Assembly: GCF_001908095.1 (NCBI RefSeq)
Contig: NZ_MKGR01000007.1
Span: 133,432 to 168,935, forward strand
DNA length: 35,504 bases
DNA from: Xenorhabdus thuongxuanensis
GTDB taxonomy: Bacteria > Pseudomonadota > Gammaproteobacteria > Enterobacterales > Enterobacteriaceae
Direction: 5' to 3'
Shown here: one piece after another, positions 1-9,056 of the stretch
Layout: each line of letters begins with the position of its first letter
Position numbering within the stretch: position 1 is the first letter of the stretch
Position numbers and translations under genes: made by a program
The notes under the pieces: generated by a model
What the model saw: only the letters and a program-made list of their open reading frames with translations
What the model was told of the DNA's origin: nothing
The model's database searches: none

Positions 1-1
1 T

Positions 2-94
2 GGGGATAACAGTTCGGATTTTCCCATGAGTAGCCTTACTGGCAGAGCCAATCTGTCGATGACCACCTCCGCAGGAGGTGGTATTCAGTTATGA
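2..94 (+). CDS. Possible C-terminal tail of an IS200/IS605-family TnpB (partial, enters from left edge)
   Basis: An open frame enters from the left edge and reads GDNSSDFPMSSLTG..., running through the hairpin at 62-82 to a TGA at 92-94, exactly where uraA homology resumes. Low-complexity tails after an (AC)GD-type sequence are common at the ends of TnpB proteins of IS200/IS605 elements, and these elements carry imperfect or perfect hairpins next to their ends. Only about 30 codons are visible and no catalytic motif is present, so the call rests on context: foreign DNA abutting a broken uraA, plus the terminal hairpin. It could equally be non-coding end sequence of another element. Confidence 0.35.
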   Translation, partial: GDNSSDFPMSSLTGRANLSMTTSAGGGIQL

Positions 95-209
95 ATAAAA
101 TGGGAACCAAAACGGTTGCCCCAAACATGGCAAATAGATGTTGCAAACTTAAAGGAATAGTCTGTGCCAAAGGAGGTTTTTCTTCTACTCCAATAGTTCG
201 ACGAGTCAT
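36..209 (-). pseudogene. uraA: uraA uracil permease, 5' fragment interrupted by an insertion
   Basis: Starting at 209 (ATG, preceded by AGAGGA), the frame reads MTRRTIGVEEKPPL... and matches the N-terminus of the uracil:H+ symporter UraA through residue 39 (...GATVLVPILF). From base 93 leftward the sequence is unrelated, and the frame ends at a stop (36-38) after 57 codons; the full protein is about 430 residues. UraA normally imports uracil for Upp, the gene just upstream. The break coincides with a hairpin typical of insertion-element ends, so the gene is disrupted rather than divergent. Whether the remaining 3' part survives beyond the element cannot be seen. Uracil uptake by this route should be lost. 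Confidence 0.85.
62..82. repeat. Perfect hairpin at the probable insertion-element end
   Basis: Nine-base arms ACCACCTCC (62-70) and GGAGGTGGT (74-82) enclose a three-base loop. The hairpin lies about 10 bases from the point where uraA homology stops (about 93). A subterminal hairpin is the recognition structure of single-strand transposases of the IS200/IS605 class, so this is probably the end of such an element. The other end lies outside the window. Confidence 0.5.
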
Positions 210-243
210 TATTGATATCCTCTTATATCATCTTGCTAGAAAC

Positions 244-271
244 CAAAAAAAAGCCGACTTTCCAGCCGGCT
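244..271 (-). terminator. Intrinsic terminator downstream of upp
   Basis: Read on the minus strand, AGCCGGCTGGAAAGTCGGCT (271-252) forms a stem with one mismatch and is followed by a run of eight T (252-245). It lies between upp and uraA, so it would limit read-through of upp transcripts into the permease gene. Confidence 0.8.
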
Positions 272-278
272 ATAAATG

Positions 279-905
279 TTATTTAGTGCCAAATATTTTA
301 TCACCTGCATCCCCTAAACCAGGGACGATGTATCCATGCTCATTTAAACATTTATCAATCGATGCGGTATACAATTCAACATCAGGGTGAGCTTTCTCCA
401 GCGCAGCGACTCCTTCCGGCGCAGCAACCAAAACCAATACTTTAATGACAGGGCATCCCGCTTTTTTCAACAAATCAATGGTAGCGATCATAGAGCCACC
501 AGTAGCCAACATGGGATCGACAACCAATGCCATGCGTTCATTAATGTCAGAGACTAATTTCTGAAAATAAGGTACTGGTTCAAGTGTTGCTTCATCACGA
601 TATACACCAACAACACTGATCCGTGCACTAGGGATATTTTCCAGTACACCATCCATCATCCCTAAGCCTGCACGCAGGATAGGTACTACCGTAATCTTTT
701 TTCCTTTAATCTGATCTATCTCTACCGGCCCACACCATCCGTCAATGGTCACTTTCTCAACTTCCAAATCAGCAGTTGCCTCATATGTCAGAAGACTTCC
801 CACCTCTGAAGCCAGTTCACGGAAGCGCTTGGTGCTTATATCATGATCTCGCATCAGGCCAAGTTTATGTTTAACTAGCGGGTGTTTAACCTCGACGATT
901 TTCAT
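279..905 (-). CDS. upp: Uracil phosphoribosyltransferase
   Basis: Upp salvages uracil: uracil plus PRPP gives UMP and pyrophosphate in the cytosol. The 208-residue product has the same length as the E. coli enzyme and aligns along its whole length. The PRPP-binding loop DPMLATGGS is at residues 130-138, and the uracil-binding tail [13 protein letters not shown] is near residues 191-203. The start is an ATG preceded by AGGAG. It is divergent from purM, as in E. coli, and is followed by an intrinsic terminator and then by broken uraA. The leader carries a GATTTTTTT start region typical of UTP-sensitive control. With uraA lost, the enzyme may act mainly on internally released uracil. Confidence 0.98.
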   Translation of the reverse strand: MKIVEVKHPLVKHKLGLMRDHDISTKRFRELASEVGSLLTYEATADLEVEKVTIDGWCGPVEIDQIKGKKITVVPILRAGLGMMDGVLENIPSARISVVGVYRDEATLEPVPYFQKLVSDINERMALVVDPMLATGGSMIATIDLLKKAGCPVIKVLVLVAAPEGVAALEKAHPDVELYTASIDKCLNEHGYIVPGLGDAGDKIFGTK

Positions 906-930
906 GGGTTTCTCCTAATAGCCGGCAGAT

Positions 931-950
931 AAAAAAATCGCGGGATTATA
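931..950 (-). promoter_or_regulatory. upp promoter with UTP-sensitive initially transcribed region
   Basis: On the minus strand a perfect -10 TATAAT (950-945) is followed by CCCGC and then G (939), A (938) and seven T (937-931). In E. coli upp, starts at G6 and A7 after the -10, in front of a T run, allow UTP-dependent start selection and reiterative transcription that lower expression when UTP is high. The spacing here is the same: G is sixth and A is seventh. A good -35 hexamer is not evident. Confidence 0.7.
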
Positions 951-1049
951 ACTCCTTTTCAGTATCAAACCACTACCAATCTGTTAATTTTTATTACTAA
1001 CAAGTTATTTTCTTCGATCCCGATCTAACAGGAAACCGATACAAAGCTA

Positions 1050-1065
1050 TCGCAAACGTTTGCTT
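1050..1065. promoter_or_regulatory. PurR operator of purMN
   Basis: TCGCAAACGTTTGCTT matches the PurR box (ACGCAAACGTTTNCNT) with a perfect palindromic core GCAAACGTTTGC at 1052-1063. It lies 64 bases before the purM GTG, where the E. coli purMN operator also lies. Repression would occur with hypoxanthine or guanine bound to PurR; the purR gene is not in this window. Confidence 0.85.
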
Positions 1066-1129
1066 AGACTGTTAGAATCGTCACCGTTCTGTTTTATTCA
1101 TAAAAATGCAATCGCCTGGGAGCTACGCA

Positions 1130-2173
1130 GTGACCAACAAAACCTCTCTTAGCTATAAAGATGCTGGTGTCGATATTGATGCTGGTAATGCCTTAGTCAA
1201 TCGTATCAAAGGTGTCGTAAAACAGACCCGTCGCCCCGAAGTGATGGGAGGATTAGGTGGTTTCGGTGCATTATGTGCCCTGCCACAGAAATATCGCGAA
1301 CCGGTGTTGGTTTCCGGTACAGATGGCGTTGGTACTAAGCTGCGTCTGGCCATGGACTTAAAGCGCCATAACACTATCGGAATTGATTTGGTTGCCATGT
1401 GTGTCAATGATCTGGTTGTGCAAGGCGCCGAGCCTCTTTTCTTCCTTGATTACTATGCTACTGGCAAACTGGATATCGATACAGCCACCAGTGTCATCAC
1501 GGGCATAGCAGAAGGCTGCAAGCAAGCAGGCTGTGCATTAGTCGGTGGTGAAACCGCGGAAATGCCCGGTATGTATCACGGTGAAGATTATGATGTCGCG
1601 GGTTTTTGCGTTGGTGTTGTTGAAAAATCGGAAATTATTGACGGCAGTCAGGTTCAGATCGGTGATGCCCTGATTGCACTTACATCCAGCGGACCACATT
1701 CCAATGGTTATTCTTTGATCCGTAAAATTCTTGAGGTAAGTCAGGCAGATCCAGAGACTACCGAGCTTGAAGGGAAACCACTCGCCGATCACTTACTTGC
1801 CCCAACCCAAATTTACGTCAAATCCATTCTGGAGCTGATTGAAAAAGTTGATGTTCATGCGATTGCACATCTGACTGGTGGCGGCTTCTGGGAAAATATC
1901 CCGCGTGTTCTGCCAGAAAACATGCAAGCCAGAATCAAAGCTGACAGTTGGCAATGGCCGGCAATTTTTACCTGGTTACAGCAAGTTGGTAATGTCAGCG
2001 AACATGAAATGTACCGCACATTTAACTGCGGAGTCGGTATGATAATCGCACTTCCTCAATCTCAGGTAGAGCAGGCAATTTCGTATTTGACCGCATCAGG
2101 CGAAAATGCATGGCAAATCGGTACAATTGCCGAACTTAATGCCAATGAGCAACCTGTCGTTATTACAAAATAA
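1130..2173 (+). CDS. purM: Phosphoribosylformylglycinamidine cyclo-ligase (AIR synthetase)
   Basis: PurM closes the imidazole ring: FGAM plus ATP gives AIR, the fifth step of purine synthesis. I place the start at GTG 1130, giving 347 residues beginning (V/M)[12 protein letters not shown], collinear with E. coli PurM (345). A GGGAG sits seven bases upstream. An in-frame ATG at 1106 would add eight residues not found in the family. The glycine-rich ATP-binding segment SGTDGVGTK is at residues 62-70, and [11 protein letters not shown] is near residue 150. purN follows after 98 bases that contain a strong hairpin. A PurR box upstream implies purine repression. Confidence 0.96.
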   Translation: MTNKTSLSYKDAGVDIDAGNALVNRIKGVVKQTRRPEVMGGLGGFGALCALPQKYREPVLVSGTDGVGTKLRLAMDLKRHNTIGIDLVAMCVNDLVVQGAEPLFFLDYYATGKLDIDTATSVITGIAEGCKQAGCALVGGETAEMPGMYHGEDYDVAGFCVGVVEKSEIIDGSQVQIGDALIALTSSGPHSNGYSLIRKILEVSQADPETTELEGKPLADHLLAPTQIYVKSILELIEKVDVHAIAHLTGGGFWENIPRVLPENMQARIKADSWQWPAIFTWLQQVGNVSEHEMYRTFNCGVGMIIALPQSQVEQAISYLTASGENAWQIGTIAELNANEQPVVITK

Positions 2174-2190
2174 ATATTTTGTTTGATTGA

Positions 2191-2225
2191 TTTCAAGTTA
2201 CAGCTAATAAAGCTGTAACTTGAAA
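2191..2225. repeat. Perfect 15-bp inverted repeat between purM and purN
   Basis: TTTCAAGTTACAGCT (2191-2205) and its exact reverse complement (2211-2225) flank the loop AATAA. It lies 17 bases after the purM stop. There is no T run, so it is not a standard terminator. It could stabilise the purM 3' end, attenuate purN, or be a small dispersed repeat. Confidence 0.8.
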
Positions 2226-2271
2226 AATGAAGAGCATACTACTCAATGAATTTCTTCAGTGAAAACCCGTT

Positions 2272-2910
2272 ATGAAAAAAATTGTCGTTTTAGTCTCTGG
2301 CAATGGCAGCAATCTTCAATCCATCATAGATGCCTGCCAACAAAACCGAATTAATGGATATGTTGCTGCCGTTTTCAGTAATAATGCCGATGCCTATGGC
2401 CTGCAACGTGCTGAACAAGCAGATATCCCTGCGCACTTTATCAACCCAAAAGCTTATGTGGATCGTACAAGTTATGATATCGCCCTTCTCAAAGCCATTG
2501 ACCAATACAATCCCGATTTAGTGGTCTTAGCGGGTTACATGAAGATCTTATCACCCGAATTTGTCCAGCACTATTATGGACGTCTGCTCAATATTCACCC
2601 TTCCCTCTTGCCCAAATATCCCGGCCTGCATACCCATCGGAAAGCCATTGAAAACGGTGATAAAGAACATGGCACTTCCGTCCATTTTGTGACTGAAGAA
2701 TTAGATGGTGGCCCGATTATTTTACAGGCTAAGGTACCGATTTTTGTGGGAGATAAAGAAGAAGAAGTTATCGAACGTGTACAAACCCAAGAACACAATA
2801 TTTATCCTCTGGTCATCGGCTGGTTTTTAGATCAACGTTTGCTGATGGAAGGCAATAACGCAATTATGGATGGCAAGGTTCTGCCGCCACAAGGTTACGC
2901 AGCAGAATAA
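2272..2910 (+). CDS. purN: Phosphoribosylglycinamide formyltransferase 1
   Basis: PurN transfers a formyl group from 10-formyl-tetrahydrofolate to GAR, giving FGAR in purine synthesis. The 212-residue product has the length of E. coli PurN and carries the phosphate-binding SGNGSN (9-14), NIHPSLLPKYPG with catalytic N107 and H109, and D145 in EELDGGP. It is probably co-transcribed with purM under the PurR box; the 98-base gap holds a 15-bp palindrome that may modulate read-through. A second large inverted repeat follows the gene. Confidence 0.97.
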   Translation: MKKIVVLVSGNGSNLQSIIDACQQNRINGYVAAVFSNNADAYGLQRAEQADIPAHFINPKAYVDRTSYDIALLKAIDQYNPDLVVLAGYMKILSPEFVQHYYGRLLNIHPSLLPKYPGLHTHRKAIENGDKEHGTSVHFVTEELDGGPIILQAKVPIFVGDKEEEVIERVQTQEHNIYPLVIGWFLDQRLLMEGNNAIMDGKVLPPQGYAAE

Positions 2911-2925
2911 TTTAACCAACTGACT

Positions 2926-3007
2926 GCAACTTACGGCTCTGTGTTAGCAGATTTTGTTATAATCTTTTTTAGCTGCTATATTCCAGTAACACTTTGCTGT
3001 AAGTTGC
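2926..3007. repeat. 82-bp imperfect palindrome downstream of purN
   Basis: Arms of 23 bases (2926-2948 and 2985-3007) pair with about five mismatches; GCAACTTAC at the left end pairs with GTAAGTTGC at the right with one extra A:T pair beyond. A nested TAGCAG/CTGCTA pair lies inside. Its size and symmetry suggest a small non-autonomous repeat or a structured 3' end. It shares AAGTTACAGC-like sequence with the purM-purN hairpin. Confidence 0.6.
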
Positions 3008-3111
3008 TATTTTAGATTAATTTATCTGGCAATTATTATTTATTCGAACATTATTCAATATCAAATATATTTATACCCTATAGATTTCACTACAAAACAC
3101 TGAGGTATCCA

Positions 3112-3675
3112 ATGTCCAGTGGTTCGGAAAATCCATCGGTAAATTTACGTCCTCTTGAGCGGGAAGATCTTCCTTTTGTTCATCAACTCGATAATAACGC
3201 CAGTGTTATGCGCTACTGGTTTGAAGAGCCTTATGAAGCCTTTGTTGAATTATGCGACCTCTATGACAAGCACATTCATGACCAAAGCGAGCGCCGTTTT
3301 ATTATCGAAAGCTTAAACTCCAAAGTAGGTTTGGTGGAACTAGTCGAAATTGATTATGTCCACCGTCGTGCAGAGTTCCAGATTATCATCGCTCCGGCTT
3401 ATCAAGGACAAGGTTATGCAATGGTGGCTGTAAAACTTGCGATGGAATACGCTTTTGCTGTCTTAAATCTTTACAAGTTGTATCTGATTGTTGATAAAGA
3501 GAATACGAAAGCAATTCATATATACAATAAATTGGGATTCTATACTGAAGGTGAATTAATCGATGAGTTTTTTGTAAACGGCTCTTATCATACAGCTATC
3601 AGGATGTGTACTTTCCAGCATCACTATTTCGCCAATAAAACCCGTGAAACCCAAACCAGCACATCGACTCGTTAA
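3112..3675 (+). CDS. speG: Spermidine N1-acetyltransferase
   Basis: SpeG acetylates spermidine (and spermine) with acetyl-CoA, relieving polyamine toxicity in the cytosol. The 187-residue protein matches E. coli SpeG (186) nearly throughout. It is a GNAT fold with the acetyl-CoA loop QGQGYA at 98-103 and the general-acid tyrosine in IHIYNKLGF (Y138). The N-terminal stretch LREDL...[20 protein letters not shown], split here by a gap, belongs to the polyamine and allosteric region. The start ATG follows GAGG. It stands alone between the purN repeat and ppk. The final ten residues are Thr/Ser-rich and vary within the family. Confidence 0.96.
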   Translation: MSSGSENPSVNLRPLEREDLPFVHQLDNNASVMRYWFEEPYEAFVELCDLYDKHIHDQSERRFIIESLNSKVGLVELVEIDYVHRRAEFQIIIAPAYQGQGYAMVAVKLAMEYAFAVLNLYKLYLIVDKENTKAIHIYNKLGFYTEGELIDEFFVNGSYHTAIRMCTFQHHYFANKTRETQTSTSTR

Positions 3676-3727
3676 ACGCCAACCATTAAACTAAGTGAAA
3701 AACCCAGTGGAGTAGTAAGGAGTAGTA

Positions 3728-5797
3728 ATGTCCCACGATCGCCTTTATACCGAGAAAGAACTCAGTTGGCTCTCTTTCAACGAACGTGTACTTCAGGAAG
3801 CGGCTGACAAAAGTAACCCACTGATTGAAAGAATGAGGTTTTTAGGGATCTACTCCAATAATTTAGATGAGTTTTATAAAGTGCGCTTTGCCGATGTAAA
3901 GCGGCGTATTCTTATCAGTGAAGAACAAGGTTCAGCCACTACTGCCCGTCAATTATTGAAAAAGATTCAGACTAAGGTTGCCAAGATCGATCAAGAATTC
4001 GATGTCCTCTATAACGAACTGCTGCTGGAAATGGCACGTAATCAGATTTTCTTGATCAATGAACGGCAGATATCCCCGAATCAACAAATCTGGCTGCGGC
4101 AATATTTTCGCCAGCATTTACGGCCACATATCACACCAATCGTCATCAACCCAGAAACTAATTTAGTTGAGTTTCTCAAAGATGATTACACCTATTTGGC
4201 CGTTGAAATTATCCATGGGCAAAAAACGCAATATGCTTTGTTGGAAATTCCATCAGATAAAGTCCCGCGTTTCGTTAACCTACCTCCAGAGATGCCAAAA
4301 AAACGCAAATCAATGATATTACTTGATAATATTCTGCGTTATACGCTGGATGAAATTTTCAAAGGATTTTTCGATTACGACACTTTGAACGTCTATTCGA
4401 TGAAAATGACCCGTGATTCCGAATATGATCTGGCAACAGAGATGGAATCCAGCCTGCTGGAACTGATGTCTTCCACGCTGAAACAAAGACTAACAGCAGA
4501 GCCTGTACGGTTTGTCTATCAGCGTGATATGCCTGACGAAATGGTGGAACTACTGCGTAGCAAGCTGGGGCTATCCAATGATGACTCGGTGATTGCCGGT
4601 GGCCGTTATCATAACTTTAAAGATTTCATCAAATTCCCCAATGAAGGAAATCGGAATCTCCAGAATAAATCGATACCGCGACTACGCTATACTTGGTTCG
4701 ACCATTTCCGCAACGGATTCGACGCTATCCGTGAAAGAGATGTTCTGCTTTATTACCCTTATCACACATTCGAACATGTACTGGAATTGCTGCGTCAGGC
4801 TTCTTTCGATCCCAGTGTTCTTTCGATTAAGATTAATATCTACCGTGTCGCAAAAGACTCACGCATTATTGATTCCATGATCCATGCCGCATACAACGGC
4901 AAAAAAGTGACCGTCGTGGTGGAGTTACAGGCACGTTTTGACGAAGAAGCCAATATTCATTGGGCAAAACGCCTCACTGAAGCAGGTGTACATGTTATCT
5001 TCTCCGCTCCTGGCCTGAAAATTCACGCAAAACTATTCATCATTTCGCGTCTGGAAGGGGAAGAAATTATCCGTTATGCCCATATTGGTACAGGAAATTT
5101 CAACGAAAAAACGGCGCGGCTCTATACCGACTATTCTCTGCTGACCGCTAAACCTGAAGTCACCAATGAAGTTCGCCGAGTGTTTAATTTTATTGAAAAC
5201 CCTTATCGGCCCGTCACATTTGATAATTTAATGGTATCGCCCCAAAATTCGCGGGCTATGCTCAATCAACTGATTATTCAGGAAATCGAAAATGCACAAG
5301 CCGGTGAATTGGCAGGCATCACTCTGAAAATCAATAACCTGGTAGATAAGGAGTTGGTGGATCGCCTGTATGATGCCTCTGAAGCGGGCGTCAAAATCCG
5401 CATTCTTGTACGAGGCATGTGTTCTTTGGTTCCTAACCAACCCGGTTTTAGTGAAAACATTCAAGTCACCAGTATTGTGGATCGTTTCCTGGAACACGAT
5501 CGCGTTTATGTTTTCACCAACAAAGGCAATGAAAAAATTTTCCTTTCTTCGGCCGATTGGATGACACGTAACATTGACTACCGCATTGAGGTAGCAGTTT
5601 GTCTGCTCGACCCCAGATTAAAACAACAAGTTATGGATATCCTTGAACTGCAATTCAATGATACCGTCAAGGCACGATATATTGATAAGGAATTGGGCAA
5701 TCGCTATGTTCCGCGAGGAAATAAGCGTAAAATCCGCGCGCAGCTTGCTGTTTATGATTATTTGAAAAACCTCGAACAACCAGAACCAAGAGCCTGA
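3728..5797 (+). CDS. ppk: Polyphosphate kinase 1
   Basis: Ppk reversibly builds inorganic polyphosphate from ATP at the inner face of the membrane. The product has 689 residues, against 688 in E. coli, and is collinear from the N-terminal helical domain ([17 protein letters not shown]) through the head domain to two phospholipase D-like C-terminal domains. The phosphorylated histidine is H433 in GLKIHAKLF, and the second essential histidine is H590 in LEHDRVY. Motif [19 protein letters not shown] is intact across about residues 455-475. The start follows AAGGAG. Only three bases separate its stop from ppx, so the two enzymes for making and degrading polyphosphate are one operon. Confidence 0.98.
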   Translation: MSHDRLYTEKELSWLSFNERVLQEAADKSNPLIERMRFLGIYSNNLDEFYKVRFADVKRRILISEEQGSATTARQLLKKIQTKVAKIDQEFDVLYNELLLEMARNQIFLINERQISPNQQIWLRQYFRQHLRPHITPIVINPETNLVEFLKDDYTYLAVEIIHGQKTQYALLEIPSDKVPRFVNLPPEMPKKRKSMILLDNILRYTLDEIFKGFFDYDTLNVYSMKMTRDSEYDLATEMESSLLELMSSTLKQRLTAEPVRFVYQRDMPDEMVELLRSKLGLSNDDSVIAGGRYHNFKDFIKFPNEGNRNLQNKSIPRLRYTWFDHFRNGFDAIRERDVLLYYPYHTFEHVLELLRQASFDPSVLSIKINIYRVAKDSRIIDSMIHAAYNGKKVTVVVELQARFDEEANIHWAKRLTEAGVHVIFSAPGLKIHAKLFIISRLEGEEIIRYAHIGTGNFNEKTARLYTDYSLLTAKPEVTNEVRRVFNFIENPYRPVTFDNLMVSPQNSRAMLNQLIIQEIENAQAGELAGITLKINNLVDKELVDRLYDASEAGVKIRILVRGMCSLVPNQPGFSENIQVTSIVDRFLEHDRVYVFTNKGNEKIFLSSADWMTRNIDYRIEVAVCLLDPRLKQQVMDILELQFNDTVKARYIDKELGNRYVPRGNKRKIRAQLAVYDYLKNLEQPEPRA

Positions 5798-5800
5798 TTT

Positions 5801-7333
5801 ATGCCTTTGAAACACGACACTCCAATGCCCAAACCGCAAGAAATTGCCACTATTGATTTGGGTTCCAATAGCTTTCATATGGTCATCGCCCGTATCGTAA
5901 ACGGTGCATTACAGGTTATTGGACGTTTAAAGAAACGAGTTTATCTTGCCGATGGTTTAAATAGTAAAAATGAGTTAAGCGAAGAAGCCATAAACCGTGG
6001 CCTGAAATGTCTTGCTCTGTTTGCTGAGCGGTTGCAAGGTTTTTCCGCAGGTAATGTCTGTTTGGTGGGAACGCATAGTTTACGTGAAGCTACCAACGTA
6101 CAAGAATTTCTAAAACAGGCAAAGGAAGTTATCCCCTATCCAATTGAAATTATCTCTGGTCATGAAGAAGCTCGCCTGATTTTCATGGGCGTTGAGCATA
6201 CACAACCGGAAAAAGGCCGGAAATTGGTGATTGATATTGGTGGCGGCTCGACGGAATTGGTCATTGGTGAAGATTTCGAACCTCTATTGATTGAAAGCCG
6301 CCGTATGGGTTGTGTCAGTTTTTCTCGCCAATTTTTTCCAAACGGTATAATTAATGAGAATAATTTTCGCAGGGCACGACTTCAGGCGGCACAAAAATTG
6401 GAAAATCTCGTCTGGCAATTTCGAACTAAAGGCTGGGATTTTGCTTTAGGTGCGTCGGGAACGATCAAGGCAATACATGAACTTTTGGTCGAACTGGGTG
6501 AGAAAGATGGCCTGATTACCCCAGAGCGCCTAAACATGCTGGTGAAGCGTGTCCTGAAATACAAAAATTTCAATGTGCTGGAATTGCCAGGATTATCTAA
6601 TGACCGTAAACAAACTTTTGTTCCTGGGTTATCAATCTTGTGTGGTATTTTCGATGCCTTACATATTCAGGAACTCCGCTTGTCTCATGGCGCATTACGG
6701 GAAGGTGTACTGTATGAAATGGAAGATCGTTTCCGCCATCAGGATATTCGCCAACGAACTGCCAAAAGTCTTGCCGAGCACTATAATATCGATCGAGAAC
6801 AGGCTGCCCGCGTCTGGAATACCGCCAAAAATCTTTATGACCAATGGGCAGAGCAAAACCCCAAGCGAGTACATCCACAACTGGAATCCATTCTACTGTG
6901 GGCAGCCATGCTGCATGAAGTCGGTTTAAGCATCAATCTGAGTGGATTGCAACGGCATTCAGCTTACATCCTGCAAAATACCGATCTACCAGGATTTACC
7001 CAAGAACAGCAATCGTTGCTGGCAACATTAGTACGTTACCACCGCAAAGCGGTTAAAATACATGAGCATCCTCGCTTTTATCTGTTTAAGAAAAAACAGT
7101 ATCTTCCTATGCTTAAGATATTGCGACTGGCAACCTTATTGAATAATCAGCGCCAGGCTACCACAACACCAGATACACTGAGGCTAGAAACTGATCATAG
7201 TCATTGGACGCTCAGCTTACCCAAAAACTATTTAAAACAAAATGCCCTTGTGTTGCTCGATCTGGAGCAAGAGCAAAGTTACTGGGACGATGTGGCTGGC
7301 TGGCACTTACACATTGAAGAGGAATCGACTTAA
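5801..7333 (+). CDS. ppx: Exopolyphosphatase
   Basis: Ppx removes terminal phosphate from polyphosphate; the family also includes the pppGpp phosphatase GppA. The protein has 510 residues (E. coli 513). It shows the ASKHA phosphate-1 loop DLGSNSFHM (19-27), E123 in GHEEARLIF as the likely catalytic base, and the phosphate-2 loop DIGGGSTEL (145-153). The C-terminal half is an HD-like helical domain containing AAMLHEVGL and [10 protein letters not shown] choose Ppx over GppA because of the overall alignment and because it directly follows ppk. Start ATG at 5801; the ribosome-binding site lies in the end of ppk. Confidence 0.97.
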   Translation: MPLKHDTPMPKPQEIATIDLGSNSFHMVIARIVNGALQVIGRLKKRVYLADGLNSKNELSEEAINRGLKCLALFAERLQGFSAGNVCLVGTHSLREATNVQEFLKQAKEVIPYPIEIISGHEEARLIFMGVEHTQPEKGRKLVIDIGGGSTELVIGEDFEPLLIESRRMGCVSFSRQFFPNGIINENNFRRARLQAAQKLENLVWQFRTKGWDFALGASGTIKAIHELLVELGEKDGLITPERLNMLVKRVLKYKNFNVLELPGLSNDRKQTFVPGLSILCGIFDALHIQELRLSHGALREGVLYEMEDRFRHQDIRQRTAKSLAEHYNIDREQAARVWNTAKNLYDQWAEQNPKRVHPQLESILLWAAMLHEVGLSINLSGLQRHSAYILQNTDLPGFTQEQQSLLATLVRYHRKAVKIHEHPRFYLFKKKQYLPMLKILRLATLLNNQRQATTTPDTLRLETDHSHWTLSLPKNYLKQNALVLLDLEQEQSYWDDVAGWHLHIEEEST

Positions 7334-7345
7334 CGATATCGCGTT

Positions 7346-7522
7346 ATGAAAAAGAAAAAGAAAACTGTTCAAATTATAAAATTGGTACTGTTTATCAGCT
7401 TCTTCATTTTCTTTGGACGCTTTATTTATTCATTTATGGCAGCATTGGAGCATCACCAACAAACCCAGCAGCAATCGTTGATGCCCCTAAATGGTTCGAA
7501 AACAGAATATAATACCCAATAG
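7346..7522 (+). CDS. yfgG: YfgG-like small membrane protein
   Basis: This 58-codon gene starts 12 bases after the ppx stop. The product begins with a basic run (MKKKKKT), has one hydrophobic helix at about residues 9-29 containing LVLFISFFIFFGRFIYS, and ends with a polar Gln-rich tail. The FFFGRFIYS core and size match E. coli YfgG, which lies next to ppx there and has been linked to nickel/cobalt tolerance. The clear conservation across a short hydrophobic segment and conserved position support a real gene. Its exact function is unknown. mgtE follows after 70 bases, so ppk-ppx-yfgG-mgtE may be co-transcribed. Confidence 0.75.
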   Translation: MKKKKKTVQIIKLVLFISFFIFFGRFIYSFMAALEHHQQTQQQSLMPLNGSKTEYNTQ

Positions 7523-7592
7523 CTGTCAAATTTATGGTGATATTATTGAAATCGCCGGTTTTTCGCCCTATTTTCTGCCTTAAAGGTTTACT

Positions 7593-9056
7593 ATGCCACA
7601 ATCAACCTTTACACCTGATAATTCAACTATTGCCAGCCAACACTCCCAAAGACTGGCACATATTCGTCAACGTCTGCTTTCTCTATTTATCCATGATAAG
7701 CTGTTTGTCGATACATTATTAGGTCAGGCTGATGAACATTCAGCAATCAGTGACGAACAATTATTGGAGAAAATAGAGGAAGTCAGTGCACTGCTGGCCA
7801 GCCTACATACTGCCGATATTGCCGATATTCTGGAAGCCTTACCTTATGATGAACGTCTCGCTTTATGGCGTTTGATCGACAATAACCAGCGCGGTGGGGT
7901 TCTGGTAGAAGCCTCCATTCCTGTTTGGGATAATCTGATTAAGGACATGACTGATGTTGAGCTGTTACGCGCCATCGGTAAACTGCACGTTGATGAACAA
8001 GCTTATATCGCAGAACATCTTCCCCGTGATACCACTCGACGCTTGCTGACCTATTTAGAACCAGGTCAACGTAATCGTATCCGAAAAGTATTGCAGTACC
8101 ATAAAGACAGTATCGGTCAAATGATGGATTTCGAGTTTGTGACAGTGCGAAGCAACGTTACACTTGGCACCGTTCAGCGTTTTTTACGTTCCCGAGATGC
8201 CATTCCTGAAACAACAGATAAGATTTTTGTTATTGACCGCAAAAATCGTCTACAAGGAGAGCTTCCACTCACCACTTTACTGACCAACGTACCGGATAAA
8301 TTAGTTTCCGAAGTCATGAATACGGATACCGTTACTTTCTTACCGGAGCAAAAAGGTGAAGATGCCGCCAGTGCATTTGAACGTTATGACCTGATTTCTG
8401 CCGCCGTGGTAGATAATAACGGGCGTCTAATGGGACGCCTGACTGTTGAAGATATTGTTGATACCTTAAGTGAAGAAACTGACACCAATATTCGCCGAAT
8501 GGGAGGCTTAAGCCGCGAAGAAGATGTTTTTGCTCCGGTTGGTCAGGCCGTCAAAACCCGTTGGACATGGCTTGCCATCAATTTGTGCACCGCATTCGTG
8601 GCATCGCGAGTTATCGGGCTCTTTGAACATACCATTTCCCAACTCGTTGCTCTTGCAACCTTAATGCCCATCGTAGCAGGTATTGGTGGCAATACCGGTA
8701 ACCAGACCATCACCATGATCGTCCGCGCACTCGCACTACATCAAATCCAGACGGGTAGTTTTTCTTATCTGCTATTAAGGGAACTTGGTGTTGCTTTTAT
8801 CAATGGCATTATTTGGGGAGGGATTATGGGCGTCATCACTTATCTGCTCTACGGTGACCTTGCTATGGGGGGAGTTATGACAATGGCTATGATATTGAAT
8901 CTATTGATGGCCGCACTGATGGGAGTCTTGATCCCGTTTATTATGATGAAATTGGGAAAAGATCCCGCCATCGGCTCCAGTGTAATGATTACTGCCATTA
9001 CCGATACAGGTGGCTTTTTTATCTTTTTGGGATTGGCAACGCTATTTTTAGTTTAA
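7593..9056 (+). CDS. mgtE: MgtE-family magnesium channel/transporter
   Basis: MgtE is a Mg2+-selective inner-membrane channel gated by its cytosolic domains. The 487-residue protein shows an MgtE N-terminal helical domain (about 60-175), two CBS domains (about 180-240, starting IGQMMDFEFVTV, and 243-300, starting VSEVMNTDTVTF), a connecting helix, and about five membrane segments from 325 to the end. The family signature GGNTGNQ is at 365-371 in the pore region. An AAAGG lies before the ATG. No Mg2+-sensing leader is visible in the short upstream gap, so control is probably through the ppx-yfgG transcript or at the protein level. Confidence 0.95.
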   Translation: MPQSTFTPDNSTIASQHSQRLAHIRQRLLSLFIHDKLFVDTLLGQADEHSAISDEQLLEKIEEVSALLASLHTADIADILEALPYDERLALWRLIDNNQRGGVLVEASIPVWDNLIKDMTDVELLRAIGKLHVDEQAYIAEHLPRDTTRRLLTYLEPGQRNRIRKVLQYHKDSIGQMMDFEFVTVRSNVTLGTVQRFLRSRDAIPETTDKIFVIDRKNRLQGELPLTTLLTNVPDKLVSEVMNTDTVTFLPEQKGEDAASAFERYDLISAAVVDNNGRLMGRLTVEDIVDTLSEETDTNIRRMGGLSREEDVFAPVGQAVKTRWTWLAINLCTAFVASRVIGLFEHTISQLVALATLMPIVAGIGGNTGNQTITMIVRALALHQIQTGSFSYLLLRELGVAFINGIIWGGIMGVITYLLYGDLAMGGVMTMAMILNLLMAALMGVLIPFIMMKLGKDPAIGSSVMITAITDTGGFFIFLGLATLFLV

